Origin: Nitrosophilus labii
Lineage (GTDB): Bacteria > Campylobacterota > Campylobacteria > Campylobacterales > Nitratiruptoraceae
Direction: 5' to 3'
Assembly: GCF_014466985.1 (NCBI RefSeq)
Contig: NZ_AP022826.1
Span: forward strand, 620,001-684,000
DNA: 64,000 nt
Part shown: piece after piece, positions 8,946 to 16,862 of the stretch
How positions within the stretch are numbered: the first letter of the stretch is position 1
Layout of the letters: each line of letters opens with the position of its first letter
Notes under the pieces: generated by a model
Database searches by the model: none
What the model saw: only the letters and a program-made list of their open reading frames with translations
Told to the model about the DNA's origin: nothing
Translations under genes and position numbers: made by a program

Positions 8946-10283
8946 ATGCGTAAGCTATTAATTGCTATGGGTATATCTTTACTCCTTTTTGTTTTAAGTT
9001 CTTATGTGTTTGAACCACTCCAAGCAAGACTAATAGGAGTTGTTGCCTTTTTAGTGGTGTTATGGAGTAATGAAGGGCTTCCTTTAGGGATAGTCTCTTT
9101 ATTTCCTCTTATACTTTTTCCAGCTTTAGGAATAGTTGAGTTAAAAAGTGTTGCTCCAAACTACTCTAAACCTATCATATTTTTATTTATAGGCGGTTTC
9201 TTACTTGCAGTTGCTATGCAAAAGACAAAGCTACACGAAATAATCGCCCAAAAACTCTTATCTTTTTTTCCAAATACTCCAAAAGGGATAATTTACTCTT
9301 TGGCTATAACTTCGGCAGCTCTAAGTTCATTTTTATCAAATACTACAGTTACGCTTATGATAATGCCGATAGCTCTTTTTTTAACGCATAATCTTAAACT
9401 TAAGGTAAGGTTTTTGATAGCGACAGCTTACGGTGCTAGCATAGGAGGTATTTTTACCCCAATCGGTACTCCTCCTAACTTAATATTTTTAGGGTTTTTA
9501 GAAGATATAAGCATAAAAGCTCCTACGTTTTTAGAGTGGATGATGTTGACTCTTCCTATCGTAGCCTCAATGCTTCTTGTTGTTCCTTATCTTCTTTCAA
9601 GAAGCGTAAAAGATGAGGTTTTAGGTGCAAAAGTTGGTGCTAAAATAACATCTTTGACAACACAGCAGAAAAAATTATCTATAATTTTGATAGTTCTTAT
9701 TTTGCTTCTTGTTTTAAACGCTCCCATAAAACCTTTTTACAGTGGATTTGGATTAAATGAGAAGATAATTTTGCTTCTATTTGGTATTTTGCCATTTTTG
9801 CCTGGAGTAGGTATATTGAAATGGGAAGATTTCAAAGAGATACCTTATGAAATTGTCTTTTTGTTTGGTGCAGGATTTAGTATAGCTACAGCATTTATAA
9901 AAACCGGCCTTGCCTCCACTTTGGCATCATACTTTGAAATCTTTTCGGGTGTTCCTATGTTGCTGATTCTTTTTTTAGTGGCACTATTTGTCTCTTTCTC
10001 TACGGAAATAACGAGCAATACCGCTTTAACCTCCATAGCTTTGCCTATCTTTTACGAATTTGCCAAAAATAGCTCACTAAATCCAGAGATTTTACTATTT
10101 ACAGCGACTATTGCGGCTAGTTATGCTTTTATGCTTCCGATTGCCACACCTCCTAATGCCATAATTATGTCTAGTAGAGTCATCAAAGTAAAAGAGATGG
10201 TAAAAATCGGTTTTTTTATTAACTTGATCGGAGTATTTGTGGTATCTTTTGTGGCTATAGTTTTTTGGAACAACTATTTTTAG
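8946..10283 (+). CDS. SLC13/DASS family anion:sodium symporter
   Basis: A 445-residue polytopic membrane protein with about 11-12 hydrophobic segments. The two inverted halves each carry the family signature: 'FLSNTTVT' with 'GTPPNLI', and 'ITSNTALT' with 'ATPPNAI'. These SNT and PPN motifs build the sodium and substrate sites in the divalent anion:sodium symporter family (dicarboxylates, citrate or sulfate). The substrate cannot be told from sequence. dprA starts 8 bases after its stop. Confidence 0.92.
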   Translation: MRKLLIAMGISLLLFVLSSYVFEPLQARLIGVVAFLVVLWSNEGLPLGIVSLFPLILFPALGIVELKSVAPNYSKPIIFLFIGGFLLAVAMQKTKLHEIIAQKLLSFFPNTPKGIIYSLAITSAALSSFLSNTTVTLMIMPIALFLTHNLKLKVRFLIATAYGASIGGIFTPIGTPPNLIFLGFLEDISIKAPTFLEWMMLTLPIVASMLLVVPYLLSRSVKDEVLGAKVGAKITSLTTQQKKLSIILIVLILLLVLNAPIKPFYSGFGLNEKIILLLFGILPFLPGVGILKWEDFKEIPYEIVFLFGAGFSIATAFIKTGLASTLASYFEIFSGVPMLLILFLVALFVSFSTEITSNTALTSIALPIFYEFAKNSSLNPEILLFTATIAASYAFMLPIATPPNAIIMSSRVIKVKEMVKIGFFINLIGVFVVSFVAIVFWNNYF

Positions 10284-10291
10284 GTTTTTTT

Positions 10292-11062
10292 ATGAAAGAA
10301 ATAGAAGCAAAAAAGATTGAAGAGTTTAAAGAGCTTAATTTAGATAAGATTTACTATATAGGGGATATCTCTCTTTTACAAAAGCCTAAAATCTCTATAG
10401 TTGGAACCAGAAGACCGTCAAACTATACGAAAGATTTTACTTTTAAACTTGCAAAAATGTTATCACAAAGAGGATATGTTATAGTAAGCGGTGCGGCTAT
10501 GGGGGTGGATGCTTTAGCGCATAAAGGTGCCGAAGCTAAAAATACTATAGCCGTTATGCCGGGTGGAGTAGATATAAGATATCCAGCGGTGAATATATCT
10601 TTGATAAAGAAGATAGAAGAGAACGGTTTAGTGATAAGCCGTTTTGAGAAAGGTTTTAAACCCGCTCCTTGGAGTTTTGTTGTTAGAAACGAGATGGTTG
10701 TGGCATTGGGAGAGTTTTTGATCATAACCCAAGCCGATATAGGTAGCGGTTCGATGAGAAGTGCCGAGATTGCCTTAAAACAGAAAAAGAAGATCTATGT
10801 TTTGCCGCACAGAGCAAATGAGAGTTTAGGAACAAACTATCTTTTGAAAAACTCTTTGGCTGAGCCTATTTACGATATTGATGAATTTTGTGAAAGATTT
10901 AAAACTTTAAACTTAAAGAGCGATCCTTTTACTGAGTATCTAAAAAGTTCTCCTCTTTACGAAGATGCAGTAAAAAAATATTCTCAAAAAATTTTTGAAG
11001 CCGAAGTAATGGGAGATATAGAGATAATTAGCGGTAAAATTGTATATAAAGGAAATCGGTAA
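10292..11062 (+). CDS. dprA: DNA-processing protein DprA
   Basis: Loads RecA onto incoming single-stranded DNA in natural transformation. The Rossmann-like core shows 'ISIVGTRRPSNYT', 'VSGAAMGVDALAHKGA', 'TIAVMPGGVDIRYP' and 'GSGSMRSAEIALKQKKKIYVLP', all DprA/Smf landmarks; the Gly/Ser-Arg region binds DNA. I use the ATG at 10292, just after the preceding stop, rather than the in-frame ATG at 10265 that overlaps the transporter. This gives 256 residues. Its presence suggests the cell can take up DNA. Confidence 0.94.
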   Translation: MKEIEAKKIEEFKELNLDKIYYIGDISLLQKPKISIVGTRRPSNYTKDFTFKLAKMLSQRGYVIVSGAAMGVDALAHKGAEAKNTIAVMPGGVDIRYPAVNISLIKKIEENGLVISRFEKGFKPAPWSFVVRNEMVVALGEFLIITQADIGSGSMRSAEIALKQKKKIYVLPHRANESLGTNYLLKNSLAEPIYDIDEFCERFKTLNLKSDPFTEYLKSSPLYEDAVKKYSQKIFEAEVMGDIEIISGKIVYKGNR

Positions 11063-11124
11063 GAGTTTGAAAAAGAGCTACAATAGCCTAATTACAAAGA
11101 TAAAAATTTTTATTTGGAGGTGTT

Positions 11125-11583
11125 ATGAAAAGAGTTCCTTTGGGAAAATATGCAAAATTTTTAAGAAAAAGCAGGTTTGAAATAATTAAACTTACACTTC
11201 AAAACAAAATTGCTTTTGAAGAGGTAGTTGAAAACGGTAAAAAAATAACATATATTTTGGTAGATGATGAGACTTATGAAAGTATATACTCTAAAAGCGC
11301 CAAAAATGATAATAATATAAAACTATATTGCAAAAAGAGTGAAGAGTTTTTAAAAAGTTTAAAAGAAAGTGATTTTGAAAAGATAAAAATATTGGTTTTA
11401 GATGATGAAAAAGTTCTGTTTTTAAAAGATTTTGTAAAAGATATTGTAGATATTGAGGCTGTTTTTGAAGGTGATGAACAAATTGTAATAGTGTTTAAGG
11501 GATTGAAAGATAAAAAAGTGCTTCTTTTGAGATTTGAAGAAGAAAAAATCAAAAGTATTGCCGCACCTAAAAGATGCGGCTAA
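11125..11583 (+). CDS. Hypothetical protein, possible N-terminal helix-turn-helix
   Basis: A 152-residue protein I do not recognise. It has a strong GGAGGT Shine-Dalgarno. Residues 1-50 ('LGKYAKFLRKSRFEII', then 'VENGKKITYILVDDE') loosely resemble an excisionase/MerR-like winged helix, a weak inference. The rest alternates Lys and Asp/Glu with hydrophobic strands ('KILVLDDEKVLFLKDF'), suggesting a small alpha/beta domain. There are no membrane segments or signal peptide. It lies downstream of dprA, and the final codons form one arm of a terminator hairpin. Confidence 0.7.
   Translation: MKRVPLGKYAKFLRKSRFEIIKLTLQNKIAFEEVVENGKKITYILVDDETYESIYSKSAKNDNNIKLYCKKSEEFLKSLKESDFEKIKILVLDDEKVLFLKDFVKDIVDIEAVFEGDEQIVIVFKGLKDKKVLLLRFEEEKIKSIAAPKRCG
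11560..11580 (+). terminator. Rho-independent terminator overlapping the gene end
   Basis: A 6-bp GC-rich stem GCCGCA/TGCGGC (11560-11565 with 11575-11580) with a 9-base loop, followed by a T-rich stretch. The second arm encodes the last residues of the unknown protein. It also lies at the 3' end of the convergent small gene at 11588. Confidence 0.65.
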
Positions 11584-11587
11584 ACTT

Positions 11588-11743
11588 TTACTTTTTGGAA
11601 GTTTTTTGTTGGCTTGTTTTTGATTCGATATAATCTTTTTTGATCATCTCTTTCTCGCCATCTTGGAACCAGTATGGATTAAGATACTCTCCTGCGAAAC
11701 TTACCGCTGCAAATGTAACCAAACCTAAAACTATCTTTTTCAT
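11588..11743 (-). CDS. Small secreted protein, 51 residues
   Basis: A short reading frame with good support: the ATG at 11743 is preceded by AAGGAG at ideal spacing, and the product begins with a classic signal peptide 'MKKIVLGLVTFAAVSFAG' ending in A-x-A-like residues. The mature part would be about 32 residues ('EYLNPYWFQDGEKEMIKKD' then a Lys/Ser/Gln tail) and contains no Cys. It is divergent from the HtrA/DegS-like protease at 11882 and shares its upstream region. I do not recognise the family. Confidence 0.72.
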   Translation of the reverse strand: MKKIVLGLVTFAAVSFAGEYLNPYWFQDGEKEMIKKDYIESKTSQQKTSKK

Positions 11744-11881
11744 AACATCTCCTTGTTTTTTTATTTGAACATGAGAATTATACTCATTATTGCTTAAATA
11801 GGACTTAAATTGTCCTAATTAAATTTTTTGTTTTTATAAAGCCTATTTTTAGTAAAATTTCTTAAAAAAAGAGGGATAAAG

Positions 11882-12979
11882 GTGAATTTTTATAAAAGAG
11901 TTTTAACATTTACACTTGCTTTGATGCTTTTGATGATTGTTTGGGAAATGATTCCTTTTTTGGAAGTTTTGATATCTGCAAAACCTAAACCTGTAACTCC
12001 AAGAGGTGAGCTCAGTTCCATAGAGAAAACAAATATAGAGATTTTTGAAAAAAACAAAGATAGTGTTGTATACATATCAACACTACAAACCGTTGTGGAT
12101 TATTGGAGTCTTAGCGTATTTAACGTGCCAAGAGGAACAGGTAGCGGGTTTATTTGGGATGAGTTTGGACATATAGTGACAAACTATCACGTTATAGAGG
12201 GAGCAAGTGAAGCTAGAGTAAGACTTAGTAACGGTCAAGATTACGATGCAGTTTTAGTTGGTGCAGATCCTAGCCACGATCTAGCTGTTTTAAAAATAAA
12301 ACCTATTCCCGGGGTTATGAAGCCGGTTATTATTGGTAGTAGCAAAGATTTAAGAGTAGGGCAGATAGTTTATGCCATAGGAAATCCTTTCGGTTTAGAT
12401 TGGACTATGACTACAGGAATAATTTCTGCTTTGGATAGAGTTATAGATGAGGGAGAGGGAGTAAAAATAAAACATGCAATCCAAACTGATGCGGCGATAA
12501 ATCCCGGAAATTCAGGAGGGCCTTTACTAGATAGCGCTGGAAGAGTTATAGGTGTCAATACCGCTATTTATAGTCCTAGTGGAGCGAATGCCGGTATAGG
12601 CTTTGCTATACCTGTTGATCTGGTAAATAGAGTCGTATCTCAGCTTATTGCTTATGGTAAATATATAAAACCTACTCTTGGGATAGAGAGTGATGATAGG
12701 ATGAATGCTCTTTTAAAAAAGAGATTCGGTATTGAGGGAGTGGCTGTTTTAGGAGTACAACCTGGAAGCGGTGCTTTTAAAGTAGGATTGGTTCCCGCAA
12801 AAATCTATGCGGACGGTTCTATAATGTTTGGAGATATTATAACCGCTATAGATGGAAAAAAAGTGGCTACTTTTAAAGAGTTGGAAGAGTATCTCGATGA
12901 AAAATCTATAGGAGATGAAGTTGTTATAGAAGTTTTAAGAGGCAAAAAACGTATGAAAATACCCGTTATATTGGGATAG
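11882..12979 (+). CDS. Membrane-anchored serine protease, HtrA/DegS-like, one PDZ domain
   Basis: A 365-residue periplasmic protease tethered by an N-terminal hydrophobic segment (residues 8-32). The trypsin-like domain has the full triad: H103 in 'VTNYHVIEG', D133 in 'DPSHDLAVLKI', and S211 in 'NPGNSGGPLLD'. One PDZ domain follows (about 255-365). A single PDZ and a membrane anchor match DegS more than DegP/HtrA, which has two PDZs. It probably degrades or senses misfolded envelope proteins. The start is GTG with AGAGGG upstream. Confidence 0.93.
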   Translation: MNFYKRVLTFTLALMLLMIVWEMIPFLEVLISAKPKPVTPRGELSSIEKTNIEIFEKNKDSVVYISTLQTVVDYWSLSVFNVPRGTGSGFIWDEFGHIVTNYHVIEGASEARVRLSNGQDYDAVLVGADPSHDLAVLKIKPIPGVMKPVIIGSSKDLRVGQIVYAIGNPFGLDWTMTTGIISALDRVIDEGEGVKIKHAIQTDAAINPGNSGGPLLDSAGRVIGVNTAIYSPSGANAGIGFAIPVDLVNRVVSQLIAYGKYIKPTLGIESDDRMNALLKKRFGIEGVAVLGVQPGSGAFKVGLVPAKIYADGSIMFGDIITAIDGKKVATFKELEEYLDEKSIGDEVVIEVLRGKKRMKIPVILG

Positions 12980-13054
12980 CCGATTTTTAATATTTATCAA
13001 TCACTAAAATATATTTTTTTATAATATCACAAAAAAATTTTAGGAAATAGTAAA

Positions 13055-14176
13055 ATGAAAAAGAGTTTTTTATTGCTTCTAATTTTAACTATCTCTATTT
13101 TAGCGGAAGAGTTTACCGCAAATAAGGTATGTAAAGCTTGCCATCCTCTGATATATAAAGAGTATGTGAGTTCAATGCATTTTAAATCTACTATTTTTAG
13201 AGATAAGATACACAGAAAAATATTTTCGATTCACCCTCTTTCAAAAAAAGAGAGATATCAGTGTGCAAAATGTCATACTCCTACTGATAAAGAGCTGTTA
13301 AATAAGTGTGAGTCTTCACAAAAAGCTATGCCTAAAAGTGATAGCAAAGGACAACAAGAGGCGATTTCATGCTCTTACTGTCATAGGATTAAAGATATAA
13401 AAGAGCATGCTAAAATGAATCAAAATATTATTAACGATAAAAAAAGATATTTTTACGCCGATGATAAAAATATAGAGGGAGTTAAAGAGTATAGTATAAA
13501 AAAAGGTGTTTTCGTATCTAGAAGCGGCTCTCCTTATCATACTATTGATACTACCAATGAACTTTTTAAAAACGGTAAAGTCTGTTTAGGATGTCATTCT
13601 CATAAGCGAAACCAAAAAGATTTCCTTATATGTAAAACGGAGTTTGAGGATAGCAGTAAGGAAAACTGTATAACTTGTCATATGCCAAAGGTTGGCGGAA
13701 GTTTTGTAAATCATATAGATACTAAAATTCATAGGTATCATGGGTTTAGCGGAGTTTTCAACACTCCAGAGTTTTTGAGCAAATATATAGAGTTAAGTAT
13801 TAAAAAAGATAAGTTTTTAACTATAAAGATAAAAAACAGAGCACCGCATAATATTTTTTTACATCCTATGAGAGTTGCTGCTTTAAAGGTAACTATAACA
13901 AATAAGGGAAAAAAAATAGCAGAGTTTGAGAAGAGATTTTTAAAGATTTACGGCAAAAACGGTAAGAAAGCTCCACTTTGGGAGGCTACTGAGATTTTAA
14001 AAGATACTACGTTAAAAGCAAAAGAGAGTAAAAATGTGACTTTTGAGTATATTCCTAAAGAAAAAGACGTTATAAAAGTTGAATTTGGATTTTATATTAT
14101 AAATCCCGTTTTAGCTAAAAAACTAGATTTAAAAGAGTTTTCAGATTTTAAAGTTTTACGAACAGTTATCTTTTAA
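13055..14176 (+). CDS. Pentaheme c-type cytochrome, periplasmic
   Basis: A 373-residue protein with signal peptide 'MKKSFLLLLILTISILA'. Five CxxCH heme sites are visible: C26KACH, C70AKCH, C106SYCH, C177LGCH and C205ITCH, all in the first 210 residues. Extra histidines could serve as distal ligands. The remaining 160 residues have no hemes and look beta-rich. The arrangement fits the cytochrome c-552/c-554-like group of multiheme electron carriers; the partner is unknown. Its 3' end overlaps the ferritin gene by 11 bases, tail to tail. Confidence 0.9.
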   Translation: MKKSFLLLLILTISILAEEFTANKVCKACHPLIYKEYVSSMHFKSTIFRDKIHRKIFSIHPLSKKERYQCAKCHTPTDKELLNKCESSQKAMPKSDSKGQQEAISCSYCHRIKDIKEHAKMNQNIINDKKRYFYADDKNIEGVKEYSIKKGVFVSRSGSPYHTIDTTNELFKNGKVCLGCHSHKRNQKDFLICKTEFEDSSKENCITCHMPKVGGSFVNHIDTKIHRYHGFSGVFNTPEFLSKYIELSIKKDKFLTIKIKNRAPHNIFLHPMRVAALKVTITNKGKKIAEFEKRFLKIYGKNGKKAPLWEATEILKDTTLKAKESKNVTFEYIPKEKDVIKVEFGFYIINPVLAKKLDLKEFSDFKVLRTVIF

Positions 14177-14672
14177 ACTGTTCGATAAATTCGCTGATAT
14201 CTTCATAAAGTGCTTGTAAATCTTCTTCATGCTCAACTTCATCGGCTAAAATGGAAGATACTATATCATAGGTCACTATATCTTTTCCTTGAGTCATTTC
14301 AGCCAATTTAGAGTAGATATCAATTGCACACTGCTCACCTTTGATGGCTTGGTCCAATATGTTTAAAACATCAGGATTTGTAGGGGCTTCATAACTGCAG
14401 TTTGCATAAGAAAACCAATCTTTTGGATGAAGTAAAGGTGTTCCACCAAGCTGTAAAATCCTATCTGCTATCATAGTTGCATGTCTAAGCTCATCTGCCG
14501 CATGTTGATTTAGTTCTGCTACAACTGAATCTTTCATAATACCTTTTATTACTTTAGACTCTATAAAATATTGATAATATGCCAACCATTCGTCAGCATA
14601 TGCTTTGCTTAAAAGTGCAATAACTTCATTTGCATCAATTCCTTTTAGTATACTTATACCTTTTCTTGCCAT
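14166..14672 (-). CDS. DPSL-type ferritin (Dps-like, thioferritin-like)
   Basis: A 168-residue four-helix ferritin-like protein. Likely di-iron ligands are E28 ('ADEW'), E61 and H64 ('DELRH'), E113 ('GEQC'), and E145 and H148 ('DEVEH'). Two cysteines, C92 ('YANCSYEAP') and C115 ('GEQCAIDIY'), sit where archaeal and some bacterial DPSL proteins carry their thioferritin cysteine pair. 'LLHPKDW' before the first Cys is also typical. These proteins form 12-mers that use iron and peroxide to protect the cell. It faces a Fur/PerR-type gene across a palindrome-containing region. Confidence 0.85.
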   Translation of the reverse strand: MARKGISILKGIDANEVIALLSKAYADEWLAYYQYFIESKVIKGIMKDSVVAELNQHAADELRHATMIADRILQLGGTPLLHPKDWFSYANCSYEAPTNPDVLNILDQAIKGEQCAIDIYSKLAEMTQGKDIVTYDIVSSILADEVEHEEDLQALYEDISEFIEQFKR

Positions 14673-14801
14673 TTTTCTCTCCTATTTTATTATTGTTTAA
14701 CAGACAAAAATTAAAGGAAAAAATTTATCCTTTTAGAAAGTATTGCATTATGTTGCTTAATTTAGTATTAAATAAGAAAAAATATCAACTAAAAAATTTT
14801 G

Positions 14802-14827
14802 TGTCAAATAATATATATTATTTGACA
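14802..14827. promoter_or_regulatory. 26-bp perfect palindrome between ferritin and Fur-family genes
   Basis: Bases 14802-14827 form an uninterrupted perfect palindrome with arm TGTCAAATAATAT. It sits in the 266-base divergent region between the DPSL ferritin (minus) and the Fur/PerR-like gene (plus). It may be an operator for the adjacent regulator. It does not exactly match the textbook PerR or Fur box. Confidence 0.6.
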
Positions 14828-14938
14828 AAATTGTAAGTTTATAGTATATATAGGTTTAAGTGTTAAATATCTATAGTCAAGAGATATTAAATGATAATAT
14901 GTTAAAAATCTTGATTTAAAAGTAAAAGAGGGGAATTT

Positions 14939-15361
14939 ATGCAAGAATTAGATTTTTCTAATCTACTAAAAAAGTATGATCTTAAAGCAACACCACAAAG
15001 AGTTATTTTTTTAAGAGAGTTGCAAAAGGCGGGACATTTGAGTATAGAAGAGCTAGAAAGTAGAGTTAAGAGCGTCATTCCTACTATATCTACCGCAACG
15101 ATATATAAAAATATAAATTCGATGGTTCAAAAAGGTCTTTTACATGAAGTTAAACTTCCAGGAATAAAAACAAAATATGAGATTACAAAAAATAGACATG
15201 CTCATTTTTTTTGTGAAAGCTGTCAAAAAGTTTTAGATATTGAAATAAATACATCATGTATTTATCAAGAGATAGATAAAGAGTTTAGTATAAACGAGGT
15301 TAATATTTCTATTCAAGGAATATGCAAAGAGTGTATGAAAGATAATAAAAAAGTATCTTGA
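14939..15361 (+). CDS. Fur-family transcriptional regulator, PerR-like
   Basis: A 140-residue repressor with an N-terminal winged helix ('LKATPQRVIFLRELQKAG', 'STATIYKNINSMVQKG') and a C-terminal metal domain. 'HAHFFCESC' and 'CKEC' supply the four cysteines of the structural zinc site. The sequence 'TPQR...HLSIEEL' and the neighbouring peroxide-detoxifying ferritin favour a PerR (peroxide) role over Fur (iron), but this is inference. AGGGG precedes the ATG. Confidence 0.88.
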   Translation: MQELDFSNLLKKYDLKATPQRVIFLRELQKAGHLSIEELESRVKSVIPTISTATIYKNINSMVQKGLLHEVKLPGIKTKYEITKNRHAHFFCESCQKVLDIEINTSCIYQEIDKEFSINEVNISIQGICKECMKDNKKVS

Positions 15362-15426
15362 TTTTTCTACTCTGAATATTTTTAAAGTATATATAAGCTA
15401 TAGGAGATTATTTCGATGATTTATTA

Positions 15427-16206
15427 TTATATTTCAAAGACCGCAACTACTGGTGCATGATCGCTAGGGGTAGGTTTACGTCTGCGTCTCGTCCACATAT
15501 CTACTTCTATGTTTTTAGAATTTAAAGTTAAAATAGGAGAAGTCAAAATATAATCTATCCTCATTCCCTCATCTCTCCAAACAGCAGCGTTTCTATAATC
15601 CCACCAGGTAAATCCATGTTTTTTTGGATGAAATTTTCTATATAAATCAACCAGTCCAATTGATAAAAGTTCTTCAAAACTTTCCCTCTCATCATCCATA
15701 AATCCCACTGTTCCTCTTAACACCTCAGGCTCCCACACATCTATCTCATCTCGAGCCACATTCATATCTCCTACTAATGCTATCTTATCTACGCTAATAT
15801 CAAAACCGTTTAGGATATACTCTTTTAGGTGTCTGTAAAACTCCAATTTATAAGCGTGTCTATCTCCTTCAATATCGCCGTGTGGAACATATACGTTTAA
15901 TATATCTATACCTTTGATCTTTGCTCTAATGAATCTCTTTTCTTTATCCCAGTACTCATCGCCAAAACCTTTTTGAACATTTTCAAAACCTAGTTTTGAG
16001 CAGATTGCTACCCCGTTATATGCTTTTTGTCCGTAAACCTCACACAAAAACCCTAGTTTTTCAAAATCTTCAAAAGGAAAATTTTTATCTTCGCACTTTA
16101 ACTCTTGTAGGCATAAAACATCAAGTTCTATCTTTTCGGTAAGCCATCTTAGGAGAAGATCTTTTCTAGCCCGAATCGAATTGACATTAAATGTGGCTAT
16201 TTTCAT
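15427..16206 (-). CDS. xth: Exodeoxyribonuclease III
   Basis: A 259-residue AP endonuclease / 3'-5' exonuclease for base-excision repair. The EEP-fold motifs are complete: 'MKIATFNVNSIRARKD', 'CLQELKCED' (metal Glu), 'YVPHGD', 'LVGDMNVARDEID' (catalytic Asp/Asn), 'GFTWWDYR', 'RIDYIL' and 'PSDHAPV' (catalytic Asp-His). It is the last gene of a four-gene minus-strand operon; its start overlaps the small membrane protein by 20 bases. Confidence 0.96.
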   Translation of the reverse strand: MKIATFNVNSIRARKDLLLRWLTEKIELDVLCLQELKCEDKNFPFEDFEKLGFLCEVYGQKAYNGVAICSKLGFENVQKGFGDEYWDKEKRFIRAKIKGIDILNVYVPHGDIEGDRHAYKLEFYRHLKEYILNGFDISVDKIALVGDMNVARDEIDVWEPEVLRGTVGFMDDERESFEELLSIGLVDLYRKFHPKKHGFTWWDYRNAAVWRDEGMRIDYILTSPILTLNSKNIEVDMWTRRRRKPTPSDHAPVVAVFEI

Positions 16207-16375
16207 TCTCTTCCTCTTTTAAAGAATCTAAAATGATTTTATTTAATTGGTCTTTATCTATCTCTTGATGCGAGATCTTTTTTTTAGGTTTTCTAAATTC
16301 AAGATAGGTACCTACTAATACAAAAACGATGATAAATATTAAAATAGCAACTCTAGATACTGTATCAGTGCTCAT
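16187..16375 (-). CDS. Small single-pass membrane protein
   Basis: A 62-residue product with one hydrophobic helix (about residues 8-24) and a charged cytosolic tail rich in Lys and Glu. The start lies one base after the sixA stop and the 3' end overlaps xth by 20 bases, so translation is probably coupled. The tight fit between two solid genes is the main support. I do not recognise a family. Confidence 0.65.
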   Translation of the reverse strand: MSTDTVSRVAILIFIIVFVLVGTYLEFRKPKKKISHQEIDKDQLNKIILDSLKEEENENSHI

Positions 16376-16376
16376 T

Positions 16377-16862
16377 TTAAATATTTAATCTTTTAAGTAG
16401 TTTGGGAGATAGAAAAGATTTAAGTTCCATCTCTTCTAGATTTATACCTTCACACTCTATAATAGAGGATTTTTTAACATCAATACTTAGAAAACTACAT
16501 CCTAAAAGTTCACCCACAATTTCAGAAATATCCGGTTCATGTCCTACAAGAGCTATATTCTCATAATTTTCATACTCTTTTATCAAAGTTTTAAAATCTG
16601 TATATGATGCTCCCGGATTTAAAAGCGGCGTGGTTTGGTAAATTGCCTTAGGATAATATTTGTGAATAATTTTAGCGGTTTGTATAGACCTTAATGCTTT
16701 TGAAGATAAGATAATCTCTATCTCAAATATATGAGAGATTTTTTCAAAAAAATCTTCGCTAACTTTGATACCTTTTTCACTTAAAGGTCTTAACATATCA
16801 TCATCATGCCACTCTTCTCTTTTAAAAGCTTTTGCATGTCTTACAAACAATATTTTCATCAT
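16377..16862 (-). CDS. sixA: Phosphohistidine phosphatase, SixA family
   Basis: A 161-residue histidine phosphatase domain. The catalytic 'RHAKA' lies at residues 8-12, a second Arg in 'LSSKALRSIQTAKII', and the second catalytic His in 'ALVGHEPDISEIV'. SixA proteins dephosphorylate histidine-phosphorylated proteins such as HPt domains or PTS carriers; the target here is unknown. Its start overlaps the stop of the oxidoreductase gene by 4 bases. Confidence 0.9.
   Translation of the reverse strand: MMKILFVRHAKAFKREEWHDDDMLRPLSEKGIKVSEDFFEKISHIFEIEIILSSKALRSIQTAKIIHKYYPKAIYQTTPLLNPGASYTDFKTLIKEYENYENIALVGHEPDISEIVGELLGCSFLSIDVKKSSIIECEGINLEEMELKSFLSPKLLKRLNI

Noticed and set aside
14630-14836. 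68-codon plus-strand open frame between ferritin and the Fur-family gene
   Set aside because: It begins antisense to the ferritin, crosses its promoter and the palindrome, and has no Shine-Dalgarno.
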